A stretch of DNA of 59,687 bases from Pseudomonadales bacterium. Lineage in GTDB: Bacteria; Pseudomonadota; Gammaproteobacteria; Pseudomonadales; Azotimanducaceae. This document shows, piece by piece, positions 17,519 to 25,574 of this stretch. Below the pieces are notes generated by a model, which saw nothing but the letters and a program-made list of their open reading frames with translations, searched no databases and was not told where the DNA came from. Position 1 is the stretch's first letter. The number at the start of each line of letters is the position of its first letter. The DNA lies in NCBI GenBank assembly GCA_022827905.1, contig JAJEIQ010000008.1, positions 1 to 59,687 of the forward strand. Direction: 5' to 3'. The translations under genes were made by a program, and so were the position numbers.

Positions 17519-18844
17519 GTGATCTTTAGCGACCAGACCCCCATCTCCTTTCATGACGAACTGCCCGAGGCGGTCGATGTCGTCGTCATCGGCGGTGGTG
17601 TTATCGGCATCTCCACCGCTTGGTTTCTTGCTAAGCAGGGTGCGCGCGTCCTGGTGTGCGAGAAGGGCCGGGTGGCCGGGGAGCAGTCGAGCCGCAATTG
17701 GGGTTGGATCCGCAAGCAGTGCCGGGACCCGGACGAGCTGCCCATCGTCATGGACAGCCAGAACATCTGGGAAGGGCTGGCCGGTGAGCTTGGTGAGGAC
17801 CTCGGCTTCGTCCGCCAAGGCGTCGCCTACCTGGCGGCAACCGAAAAACAACTCGCGGGCCATGCCGAATGGCTGGACGTGGCCGAGCAGCATCAGTTGG
17901 ACACCCGTGTGCTATCCAGCGCCGAGGTCGATGACTTGATCGATGGCCCGCCCGGCCAGTACGTCGGCGCGCTCTACACCCCGAGCGATGCCCGCGCTGA
18001 ACCCTTCGTGGCCGTGCCCGCCCTAGCCCGGGGAGTGCAACGTCAAGGCGGCCTCATCATTGAAGACTGCGCCGTGCGCGGCATCGAACAGCAGGCGGGG
18101 CGCATAGCTGGCGTCATCACCGAACGGGGACCGGTGCAGGCGTCAGCGGTGGTGTGTGCGGGCGGCGCTTGGACCTCGCTTTTTCTGCGCCATTTGGGCG
18201 TCAAGCTGCCGCAACTGACCGTGCGCGCCACGGTTGCCCGCACGGCGCCGGCGCCGAACATCTACGCGGGCAACGCGGCGGCGCCCGACGTCGCCTTCCG
18301 CCGCCGCCAGGACGGGGGCTACACCCTGGCGTCCGCCAACATGAACGAGCACCTGATTGGCCTGGACTCCTTTCGCCACTTCTTCAAGTATCTGCCGAGC
18401 CTAGCTGCCAGCGTGCGCTACATTCGCCTGCGCTTCGGCGGCATGCTGGGCCGCATGGCCCCGCAGCGTTGGCAGGACGATGGGGAGAGTCCCTTCGAGC
18501 GGACCCGGGTGCTGAATCCGGCGCCATCCCAAGTCGCCCTCAGGCAGATGCGCCGGCGCATCGACGCCCGGCTTCCCCAGTTGGCGAACTGTCCCATCGA
18601 GGAGGCTTGGGCGGGCATGATTGACGTAACGCCGGACGTGGTGCCGGTCATGGATGAGGCTCCGGGTCATCCGGGGCTCTTCATCGCCACTGGATTCAGC
18701 GGGCACGGCTTCGGCATCGGCCCCGGCGCGGGGCGGGTGATGGCGGAAATGGTATCGGGCCGGGCGTCGGCCCATGACCTGACGCGATTCCGCTTCTCGC
18801 GATTCAGCGACGGTTCGCCGATGCGACCGGGGCCGGGCTTGTGA
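17519..18844 (+). CDS. FAD-dependent amine/amino-acid oxidase (DadA-like)
   Basis: A 441-residue member of the D-amino acid oxidase fold (DAO family). The dinucleotide-binding motif is VVVIGGGVIGISTAWFLA (about residues 17-34), followed by SSRNWGWIRKQCRD, which is typical of the DadA-like/glycine oxidase group, and a C-terminal FAD motif GLFIATGFSGHGFGIGPGAGR. The GTG at 17519 is chosen because GGAGG at 17507-17511 stands 7 bases before it; the ATG at 17486 lacks any Shine-Dalgarno. The stop overlaps the next gene's GTG by 4 bases (GTGA). The gene opens a coupled trio with a tyrosine-phosphatase-like protein and an acyl-CoA-dehydrogenase-like flavoprotein. The substrate is not known; a secondary amine or amino acid is likely. 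Confidence 0.9.
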   Translation: MIFSDQTPISFHDELPEAVDVVVIGGGVIGISTAWFLAKQGARVLVCEKGRVAGEQSSRNWGWIRKQCRDPDELPIVMDSQNIWEGLAGELGEDLGFVRQGVAYLAATEKQLAGHAEWLDVAEQHQLDTRVLSSAEVDDLIDGPPGQYVGALYTPSDARAEPFVAVPALARGVQRQGGLIIEDCAVRGIEQQAGRIAGVITERGPVQASAVVCAGGAWTSLFLRHLGVKLPQLTVRATVARTAPAPNIYAGNAAAPDVAFRRRQDGGYTLASANMNEHLIGLDSFRHFFKYLPSLAASVRYIRLRFGGMLGRMAPQRWQDDGESPFERTRVLNPAPSQVALRQMRRRIDARLPQLANCPIEEAWAGMIDVTPDVVPVMDEAPGHPGLFIATGFSGHGFGIGPGAGRVMAEMVSGRASAHDLTRFRFSRFSDGSPMRPGPGL

Positions 18845-19641
18845 GCGCCGAGGCCGCTCCACAGCCGCGCATCCTGCGCTTCGAGGGCGCGGTCAATCTG
18901 CGCGACTTCGGGGGCTACGCCACGGAGGACGGAGGGCGGGTGTCCTCCGGGCGCCTGTTTCGCTGCGGCACCTTGGCGGACCTGACCGAGGTCGGCAAGC
19001 GGGCCTTCGCCGAGTTGGACGTCAAGCTGATTTGCGACCTGCGCCGAGGTGACGAAAAGTCCGCCGAGCCGACCCCGGAACTAGCCGGTGCGCCAGGCCG
19101 CCTGGAGATACCCATCGATCCGGGCAGCGCGGTGGTGATGCGGGAGCGGCTCAATGCAGGCGGCTTGACCTTGAAGGAGCGCATCGACTTCATGGTCGGC
19201 ATCAACCGGGATTTGGCCAACAACCACACCGAGGACTACGCCCGGATGTTCGAGCGGCTTCTTGAACTCGATAGCGGTGGATTCCTGGTCCACTGCTCGG
19301 CGGGAAAGGACCGCACCGGCTTCGCCTGCGCCCTCATTTTGCATGCCTTGGGCGTATCCGAAGCCACGGTGCTTGAGGACTACCTGCTGACCAACGAGGC
19401 GATGGACTACGAAGGCTATGTGCTCAAGCGCATTCGCTCACGGCTGTGGGCCGACTTGGAGGCCGACCGGGAGTCCACCATGGCGCTGTTCGGCGTCCGC
19501 CCGGAGTATCTGCGCTCCGCCTACGACGCCATCGCCGCCGAGTTCGAAGGCGTCGAGCATTACATCGAGCAAGCCATCGGCCTTGACCGCGCGGCCCGTG
19601 AGCGCCTCCAGTCGAGATACCTCATCGGTGCGGAGGGATGA
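18841..19641 (+). CDS. Tyrosine-protein phosphatase family protein
   Basis: A 266-residue phosphatase of the cysteine-based superfamily. The P-loop is HCSAGKDRTG with the catalytic C152 and R158, the usual C-x5-R. The N-terminal N-L-R-D-F-G-G-Y motif (VNLRDFGGYATEDGG) and RLFRCGTLADLT identify the Tyr_phosphatase3 class, which also includes dual-specificity or phosphoinositide phosphatases such as mycobacterial PtpB-like proteins. The start GTG overlaps the upstream FAD oxidase stop, and the end overlaps the next gene by 4 bases (ATGA), so the three are strongly coupled. A phosphatase between two oxidoreductases is unusual. It may act on a phosphorylated metabolite and not on protein (inference). 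Confidence 0.88.
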   Translation: MSAEAAPQPRILRFEGAVNLRDFGGYATEDGGRVSSGRLFRCGTLADLTEVGKRAFAELDVKLICDLRRGDEKSAEPTPELAGAPGRLEIPIDPGSAVVMRERLNAGGLTLKERIDFMVGINRDLANNHTEDYARMFERLLELDSGGFLVHCSAGKDRTGFACALILHALGVSEATVLEDYLLTNEAMDYEGYVLKRIRSRLWADLEADRESTMALFGVRPEYLRSAYDAIAAEFEGVEHYIEQAIGLDRAARERLQSRYLIGAEG

Positions 19642-20795
19642 AGGCCGGGCGCGCCATCCGCTTTACCGACCCGCCCGTTGACCGCGCCTTGGCCTTGGAG
19701 GGCTTGGTGCGCGAGCACGCCGACCAATCCGAGCGTGACCGGCGCCTGCATCCGGCGGTGGCGGAGGCCTTTGCGGCTGCGGGCCTGTATCGAATCGCCG
19801 CGCCTCGGGACTGCTTTGGCGAGGAAGCCCCACCCTTGGAGCAAATTGAGACCATCGAAGCCATCTCCCGATTTGACGGCGCTTCGGGCTGGAACCTGAT
19901 GATCGGCATCGAGACATTCGGCTTGGTGGCGCCGGGGTTCGAGCATTGCCGAGACCTGATCGAGAACCCGCAAGTGGTCCTCTGCAGCTCCACTGCTGCC
20001 GTGGGCCGTGCCGATCCGGTGCCGGGCGGCTACCGGATCAGCGGCCAGTGGTCGTTCGTCAGCGGTTGCCACAACGCCGTCATTTTTTGCGCCACCGTGG
20101 ACCTGCCGGGTACTGGCCTGCGCTACGCCGTGGTGCCCGAACCGGACTACGACATCATCGACACTTGGCGGGTCGGCGGCTTGTGCGGCTCCGGTTCCCA
20201 CGATGTGCGCATCGAAGGCGCCCTCGTCCCGGAGGAGCGCATCACCGCACCCATTGGCGGCGCGGCCAGCGAGTGCCCTTTGCTGCGTTTTCCCTTGGGC
20301 GCGAGGCTGGCCTACAACAAGGTGGCGGTCGCCTTCGGGTTGGCGCGGGCGGCCATGGACGCCTTTGTGGCGCTGGCCGAGGGCAAGACCCCGCGCTTCA
20401 CCAGCGCCAAGTTGTGCGAGAGCCCCCATGCCCAGCGGGCGGCGGCGGAGGCGGAGGTCCGGCTGCTGCGCAGCCGGGCCTTGGTGATGGAGCAAGTGGC
20501 CAAGCTGTGGGCGGTGGTGCAGGCGGCCGGCCACATCACCACCCGTGAGCGGGCGCTCTTCCAACTCGCCTGCTCGGACGCCGTGCGCGACTGCGTCGAG
20601 GCCGTGGACGTGATTGCCGAAGCGGCGGGAACCACGGCCAACCAGGAGGGCCATCCCTTGGAGCGCATCAGCCGCGACATCCGCGTGGTGCGCCAGCACA
20701 CGACGGTCGCGGGCCACAACCTACTCGACACCGGCCGCGTGCTGCTCGGCTTGAAGCCGCAGAGCATGATGCTGGCCGGAGGAAACCGGCCTTAG
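19638..20795 (+). CDS. Acyl-CoA dehydrogenase-like flavoprotein (group D monooxygenase type)
   Basis: A 385-residue protein of the acyl-CoA dehydrogenase superfamily. The N-terminal helical domain (HPAVAEAFAAAGLYRIAAPRD) and the middle beta domain (GGYRISGQWSFVSGC, then VGGLCGSGSHDVRIEGALVPEER) match, and the C-terminal helical domain (FGLARAAMDAFVALAEGK, then ACSDAVRDCVEAVDVIAEAAG) is the type 2 form found in flavin-dependent monooxygenases such as HsaA and HpaB relatives. The usual catalytic glutamate of true dehydrogenases is not evident, so oxygenation is as likely as dehydrogenation. It overlaps the phosphatase by 4 bases upstream. Its TAG stop shares two bases with the TAA of the convergent MFS gene (20792-20795). 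Confidence 0.88.
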   Translation: MKAGRAIRFTDPPVDRALALEGLVREHADQSERDRRLHPAVAEAFAAAGLYRIAAPRDCFGEEAPPLEQIETIEAISRFDGASGWNLMIGIETFGLVAPGFEHCRDLIENPQVVLCSSTAAVGRADPVPGGYRISGQWSFVSGCHNAVIFCATVDLPGTGLRYAVVPEPDYDIIDTWRVGGLCGSGSHDVRIEGALVPEERITAPIGGAASECPLLRFPLGARLAYNKVAVAFGLARAAMDAFVALAEGKTPRFTSAKLCESPHAQRAAAEAEVRLLRSRALVMEQVAKLWAVVQAAGHITTRERALFQLACSDAVRDCVEAVDVIAEAAGTTANQEGHPLERISRDIRVVRQHTTVAGHNLLDTGRVLLGLKPQSMMLAGGNRP

Positions 20796-21988
20796 CGCCC
20801 GCCAGTTCCTTGCGCAGCCACTTGGCTGTGCCGCAGGCTGACATAGGCGACCACCGCCAGCATCAGAGCCAAGGCGGGCAGGGTGGAGAGCAGCACCGCG
20901 GACCAGCCGAAGCCGTGCAGCAGGGCGCCCGCCAACAGGCTGGCTAGGGCGGATACGCCGAAGATGCTGAAGTCGTTGAGCGCTTGGGCGCGGAACTTCT
21001 CCGCCGGTCGGTAGGCCGCCACCAGCGCGGTGGTGCCGCCGACGAACAGGAAGTTCCAGCCGACGCCCAGCAGCACCAATGCCCACCAGTAGTGCATCAG
21101 ATCGTGGCCGGCCAGCCCGACCGCCACCGTTGCGCTCAAGGCGGCGGCACCGGCCGTCATCAGCTTGTAGGCCCCGAAGCGTTGGATCAGCGGCGCGGAG
21201 GCCAGGGAGGGTAGGTACATGGCCACCACGTGCGCCTGGATCACCCGGGCGGTGTCGTCGATGCTGTGGCCATCCACGACATGCATGCTGATGGGCGTCG
21301 CCGTCATAATGAAGATCATGACGCCCTGTCCGACCACCCCGGCGAGCACAGCCACGGCAAAGGCCGGCTGAGCGGCTATCTCCAGAAGGGGACGCCCGGC
21401 CTCGCGACCTGCGGCATCGCTTGCCGGAGCGGGGTTGCGGGTGAGCAGCAGGAGGCCCATGGCAAGCGCGTAGAGGCCCGCCATGGCCAGCAGTGCACCT
21501 TGATAGGGTTGATCCCCATTCCAGCCGGGGCTGCGGGTCGCCAACTCCGGTCCGACGATGGCGCCACCGATCGAGCCGAGCAGAATGATCGATATGGCCC
21601 AACCGGCCTTCTCTGCAGCAACGCTCTCGGCGGCGGCAAAGCGGAACTGGGCACTGAAGGCGAGGGTGGCGCCAATCAGCCCAACCGCCGCCGTGAACAG
21701 CGCAAAGCTGTCGATTTGTAACCCCAGGACGGCCAGCAGGGCACCGCTGACGGCAAGCAGAGCGCCAAAGGCGAAGCCAAGGCGGCGCCCGATGCGCTGC
21801 ATCAGCAACGCCGCCGGTACGGTTGCCAAGGCCGTGCCGACCACCATCAAGGACAGGGGCAGGGTGGCCAGCGATGGATTGGGCGCCATCTCGCTGCCGA
21901 CGATGCCGCCCAAGGTCACGATGAGCACGGACCCGGAGACGAAGACGACCTGGGCAAGAAAGTAGAGAGTCAGGTTGGCGCGCTGCAT
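20792..21988 (-). CDS. Major facilitator superfamily transporter
   Basis: A 398-residue polytopic protein with about 12 hydrophobic segments. It starts NLTLYFLAQVVFVSGSVLIVTLGGIVG and has the typical motif A-like loop after TM2 (LLMQRIGRRLGFAFGALLAV). The second half repeats the pattern with the central linker around RNPAPASDAAGREAGRP. The family exports drugs or transports small organics; no substrate-specific motif is recognised. It converges on the acyl-CoA-dehydrogenase-like gene with interlocked stop codons, and its promoter faces the 270-base gap to the lipoprotein gene at 22261, where nothing else was seen beyond a TTGACA at about 22045. Confidence 0.9.
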   Translation of the reverse strand: MQRANLTLYFLAQVVFVSGSVLIVTLGGIVGSEMAPNPSLATLPLSLMVVGTALATVPAALLMQRIGRRLGFAFGALLAVSGALLAVLGLQIDSFALFTAAVGLIGATLAFSAQFRFAAAESVAAEKAGWAISIILLGSIGGAIVGPELATRSPGWNGDQPYQGALLAMAGLYALAMGLLLLTRNPAPASDAAGREAGRPLLEIAAQPAFAVAVLAGVVGQGVMIFIMTATPISMHVVDGHSIDDTARVIQAHVVAMYLPSLASAPLIQRFGAYKLMTAGAAALSATVAVGLAGHDLMHYWWALVLLGVGWNFLFVGGTTALVAAYRPAEKFRAQALNDFSIFGVSALASLLAGALLHGFGWSAVLLSTLPALALMLAVVAYVSLRHSQVAAQGTGGR

Positions 21989-22260
21989 CGGAGGAGTATA
22001 GCGGTGGTGCGCTCCTCATGGCGCAAGGCCAGCGGGCCGACCCTTGACATGGGTTTCGAATGAGGCGTCCTACAGGGACTTGCCGCCCGTCTGCTGGCAT
22101 TTGTCCAATCGAAAGCGTAGGTTAGGCCGATGAATTCCGGAGGTCGTCTTGCGAACGCATTCACGCCCGCCAAGAGCAGCGGCATCGTTTGGTGCTTCGG
22201 CACCGAGAGCCACAGCTACCACTGCACCTTGGCTGTTGTAGTCGCCGAAGCCGAGGCCTG

Positions 22261-23133
22261 ATGCGCCGCCCGCTGAGTGCAACCCGCTGGATCCTGGGGT
22301 TGGCCGCTGGTGTGGGCCTGGGCTTCTTCTCGGCTTGCTCCGACCCTGAGGCCGACCCATCATCGGCTGCGGAGCGGGCCCTGTCCGGGCTTGCGCAACG
22401 GCCGGCCCCGCAGATCGGCAACGGCGCTTTGGCTTTGGACGCGGTCGTGGGCGCCTTCAGGGAAGTTGCCGTGGAGGGCATATCCGTCCTTTCGATGAAG
22501 GACACCGATGCCTCCGTGATCGCGCTGCGGGTGGACCTCGAGATCCTGGAACCGGTGCTGCTTGGCGGCCAATCGGGCGGCATCACCGCAGCCGGGGCGT
22601 TGGCGCAGGCGCGGGTGGTCGTTGGCAGCAGTTTCGTGGCGGAGGTCAATTCGCTGGATCCGGTGGGACTGCTGCAGGTGCAGGGCCGCACCCTCAGTCC
22701 GGTGCAGCCGCATGGCTACACGCGGATTTTGGGCGTGCGCCCCGAGGGCCTAGGGGTCGTCGGCCACCGCGACTATCACCGCGGCATGTACGACTCCGCC
22801 TTGCAGGCCGGTCCGGGCATCGTTGAAGCCGGGCTGTTGGACATCAGCGAACGGGATCTGAAGCGTCCTCGCTACCTGCGCGCCTTCGTGGCGACCTGCG
22901 GTCCGGTGGCGGTAGTAGGCGTCACCCTGCGGCCCATGCACCTGTTCACCTTGGGCCAACGGCTGCTGGCCTTGTTTGCCCAAGCGGGGCTTGCCTGCGA
23001 CGAAGTGGTCAACCTCGCGGGCGACCGGGAGGCGGTGCTGGCCCTGGCATCGAGCGATGGGTCGCGGTTTGCCTATGTCGGCCATCCGCTGACGGCCAAG
23101 GCGTCCCTGCTCGGCTTTCGCCGGCGGCAGTAG
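22261..23133 (+). CDS. Lipoprotein with phosphodiester-glycosidase-like domain
   Basis: A 290-residue secreted lipoprotein. ATG 22261 yields an N-terminus MRRPLSATRWILGLAAGVG with a hydrophobic core and a lipobox-like SAC at about residue 23; a longer frame from 22189 lacks a signal. The body resembles the phosphodiester glycosidase / NAGPA family: a block like ALQAGPGIVEAGLLDISERD with the G-P-x-(L/I)-V core, then a valine-rich strand pair and a VNLAGDREAVLAL segment in place of the family's L-D-G-G-x-S. The missing G-G-x-S at that spot makes activity doubtful. It is convergent with the ThDP enzyme gene. The family call is moderate at best. Confidence 0.55.
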   Translation: MRRPLSATRWILGLAAGVGLGFFSACSDPEADPSSAAERALSGLAQRPAPQIGNGALALDAVVGAFREVAVEGISVLSMKDTDASVIALRVDLEILEPVLLGGQSGGITAAGALAQARVVVGSSFVAEVNSLDPVGLLQVQGRTLSPVQPHGYTRILGVRPEGLGVVGHRDYHRGMYDSALQAGPGIVEAGLLDISERDLKRPRYLRAFVATCGPVAVVGVTLRPMHLFTLGQRLLALFAQAGLACDEVVNLAGDREAVLALASSDGSRFAYVGHPLTAKASLLGFRRRQ

Positions 23134-23144
23134 GCGCCTTCCGG

Positions 23145-24809
23145 CTATTGCGTTCCGGAGACGATGACGTCGATCAGATAGGGCTTGCCAGCCTCCAAGG
23201 CGCGGCGCAGCGCCGCCGCTAAGGCTTCCGGTTCGGTGACTTGCTCGCCCTCCACCCCCATGCCCTTGGCCATGTCCACGAAGCCGAGCGTCGGGTTGAC
23301 CAGATCCATGTGCGGGTAGGGCCGGTTCGATTCGGCGTTGAAGCGGTGCCGGTAGGCGTCAAGGTTGAGCTTGAGCACCCGGTACTCCCGATTTGACAGG
23401 ATGACGAAGATCACCGGCAGGCCGCAATGGGCGGCGGTCCATAGGGCCTGAATGCTGTACATCGCCGAGCCGTCCCCGGACAGCGCCACTACCGGCCGGT
23501 CGCGCTGCGCCACCTGAACGCCCAACGCGGCGGCGATGCCTTGGCCGATGCCGCCGCCCCGGCCGGAGAAAAAATCACCGGGGCCGCGAAAATCGAACAG
23601 TGCGGCCACTTCCAGGAAGCCAGTGATGGTCTCATCGACGACGATCGCCTCCCGGGGCAGGGCGTTGCTGATCTCATGCAGCGCCCGCCGAGGCGTCATC
23701 GGCCGTGCGTCCCAGATCTTCGACATAGCCTTGGTGGTGGCTTCCTGCCGGGCTTGCTGGGCGCTCAGAAGGGCTTCGTTGCGCGTTTGGGCGAAGGCCA
23801 TTGCCGCGTCCCCGCCGAACTCGGCGAATTGCGCGCAGATGCGTTGCATGGCGTCGCGCAAGTCGCCGACCAAGCCGATGTCGGCCCGATGGCTGAAGGC
23901 CAGCCGGCTGGGCGATGCGCACAGGTGAACGACGGTGGCGGATTCCGGCAGCAAGGGGCCGGGGTCAAACCAGAGTTCCTCGATGAGGTTGGCGCCGACT
24001 AGTAGCACGAGGTCGTTGCCCGCCAGCGCCTTGCCGATGGTCCCCGCCTCGAAGGGGATGCGCCCTTGGTTGCTGGGATGGCGGCTGGGGAAGGCGGATT
24101 GGCTGCGCAGCGGCTCATGCCAAACCGGTGCGCCGAGTTGTTCGGCCAAGGCCACCAACTCATCGCCCGCACCTGCCGCGGCCACGTCATCCCCAGCGAT
24201 GATGGCGGGCGAGGAACTGGCCAGCAGGGCCGTCACTGCCGCCGCCACACCGCTGCCCTGGGCCCGCGGATGGGCGTGCAGCCCGTCCGGCGCCTCCGCC
24301 CCGAGTTCGGTCTCCTGTTCCATCACGTCCACCGGCAGGCCGATGAACACCGGACCGGCGGGCGCCTCGACGGCGATGCGGAAGGCCCGGCGCATCGCGG
24401 CCGCCATTTCGTCGGCGTTGCGCGGTTCGGCGCTCCACTTGGTCACCGGTGCCGCCATCGCCACCAGATCATGGGACAACAAGGGTTCCCGCAGGCGTAG
24501 CCGCGTGTCCTGCTGTCCGGCGGTGACGATCATCGGGGTGCTGCCTTTCAGCGCCCCGTAGATCATGCCGATGCCGTTGCCTAGCCCCGGCGCGACGTGC
24601 AGGTTGACCATTCCCGGCTTGCCGGTGACCTGTGCGTAACCCTTGGCCGCGCCTACCGCGACTCCTTCATGGAGCGCCGTGTAGTACTGAATCTGGGGAT
24701 AGTCGGCCAAGCTGTCCAGCAGCGGGTTCTCAGTCGTCCCCGGATTGCCGAAGATGGCCTCCACGTCGTGGGCGACCAGACTGTCCATGAAAACTTGCCG
24801 TCCGCGCAT
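23145..24809 (-). CDS. Thiamine diphosphate-dependent decarboxylase (benzoylformate decarboxylase-like)
   Basis: A 554-residue ThDP enzyme with the three-domain layout of the pyruvate oxidase/acetolactate synthase family. The N-terminal PYR domain has the conserved glutamate in YYTALHEGVAVGAAKGYA; the middle domain follows about residue 190; the C-terminal PP domain shows the ThDP/Mg motif GDGSAMYSIQALWTAAHCGLP...N with GDG and the distal N (about residues 448-475). The N-terminus (FMDSLVAHDVEAIFGNPGTTENPLL) is close to that of benzoylformate decarboxylase and oxalyl-CoA-type enzymes. No small regulatory subunit is nearby, so acetolactate synthase is unlikely. Its role in the neighbouring catabolic genes is an inference. 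Confidence 0.88.
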   Translation of the reverse strand: MRGRQVFMDSLVAHDVEAIFGNPGTTENPLLDSLADYPQIQYYTALHEGVAVGAAKGYAQVTGKPGMVNLHVAPGLGNGIGMIYGALKGSTPMIVTAGQQDTRLRLREPLLSHDLVAMAAPVTKWSAEPRNADEMAAAMRRAFRIAVEAPAGPVFIGLPVDVMEQETELGAEAPDGLHAHPRAQGSGVAAAVTALLASSSPAIIAGDDVAAAGAGDELVALAEQLGAPVWHEPLRSQSAFPSRHPSNQGRIPFEAGTIGKALAGNDLVLLVGANLIEELWFDPGPLLPESATVVHLCASPSRLAFSHRADIGLVGDLRDAMQRICAQFAEFGGDAAMAFAQTRNEALLSAQQARQEATTKAMSKIWDARPMTPRRALHEISNALPREAIVVDETITGFLEVAALFDFRGPGDFFSGRGGGIGQGIAAALGVQVAQRDRPVVALSGDGSAMYSIQALWTAAHCGLPVIFVILSNREYRVLKLNLDAYRHRFNAESNRPYPHMDLVNPTLGFVDMAKGMGVEGEQVTEPEALAAALRRALEAGKPYLIDVIVSGTQ

Positions 24810-24900
24810 CGATTTGCCTTAACGAGTGGGAAAGGCAAAAGGTAGAGCAAATGACGCTGGCGGGGCAACCGCCCGAACCGGACGAGTGGTTAGTCGTACA

Positions 24901-25088
24901 CTATTTGACTGGCAGCACACCAAGGTCCCGGCAGATTTTTCGGGCTAATAGATCGTCGATTTCGTGTGTCGTGGAACGGCGGAGCGACGATTGTTCCGTT
25001 CATTTCCCCACCAAGAGTGTCGGCTGCCTTCCCTGATCAGCGCGCATCCCTGCTGTCCAAGGTGCTTCGTCAGCTTAGACCGCTTCAT
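24901..25088 (-). pseudogene. hicA: hicA-like mRNA interferase toxin, frameshifted
   Basis: Reading from ATG 25086-25088 gives MKRSKLTKHLGQQGCALIRE followed by GSRHSWW and RRSAVPRHT, a typical HicA toxin with its catalytic G-S-H motif (here GSRHSWW). At about 24960-24965 the frame is broken: reading on gives a stop at 24945-24947, while shifting by one base restores EIDDLLARKICRDLGVLPVK and a TAG at 24901-24903, which is exactly the missing C-terminal half of HicA. One base appears deleted in CACACGAAATCG. The ATG lies inside the last codons of hicB (14-base overlap), so the order hicB-hicA is the reverse of the textbook one. The full-length toxin would be 62 residues. Sequencing error is possible. 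Confidence 0.85.
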
Positions 25089-25293
25089 TCAGGACAACTT
25101 TTTCCTCCAAATAGCTCTCCCCGGCGGCAGCCCGAGCGTCCCGGCGATTGAACTCTAGTGCCTCAGAGAGCGTTTCAGCGAGGCTTTGTCGGAGTGCTGT
25201 GTGGGTTCGCTCTTGGCAATTGACACCCGGCACTTCTTCGACCCAGCCGATCCACCAGTCCCCCTGTTGCTTGATCACTGCGGTGCATTCCAT
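25075..25293 (-). CDS. hicB: HicB-family antitoxin
   Basis: A 72-residue antitoxin of the short HicB type: it starts MECTAVIKQQGDWWIGWVEE, then VPGVNCQERT, TLSEALEFNRRDA, a partial RNase H-like fold. It has no C-terminal DNA-binding domain (HTH or RHH), so regulation of its own promoter would need the toxin complex or another protein. ATG 25293 is preceded by AGGG with 7-8 bases spacing; a longer frame to 25416 has no HicB character. The hicA reading frame begins within its last codons. Since the toxin is frameshifted, the antitoxin may now be an orphan, or may still silence related toxins (inference). Confidence 0.88.
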   Translation of the reverse strand: MECTAVIKQQGDWWIGWVEEVPGVNCQERTHTALRQSLAETLSEALEFNRRDARAAAGESYLEEKVVLNEAV

Positions 25294-25482
25294 TTCGTTG
25301 CCCTTCGGTTGATAGGTGCTGGGTTCAGCAATTTGCTGATCAAGGCTTTGATTGGGGATGGTATTGGAATCAGGAGTCGCATTCAATTCAAGCCAAGAAC
25401 CTGAATCTATCAGCAAGTTACAGACTCCGTTGAAAAGTGGGGCTGACGCTTGAGACTGGCAAGCGAACTGGAGTGGCGCCCG

Positions 25483-25513
25483 CTGACGTTCAGTTGCTGC
25501 GTCCGGCTATAAT
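25483..25513 (+). promoter_or_regulatory. Candidate promoter of phaC
   Basis: TATAAT at 25508-25513 lies about 60 bases before the phaC ATG. A CTGACG at 25483-25488, four of six bases matching TTGACA, sits 19 bases upstream, slightly long. The -10 is followed by a G/C-rich discriminator (GCGCGGCG), which is common at growth-rate-controlled sigma-70 promoters. Read by eye only. Confidence 0.4.
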
Positions 25514-25574
25514 GCGCGGCGCTGAGGGATGCCGAGACGCATCCCAAAGAGGCAGGCAATTGAAGGCAGGTGCG

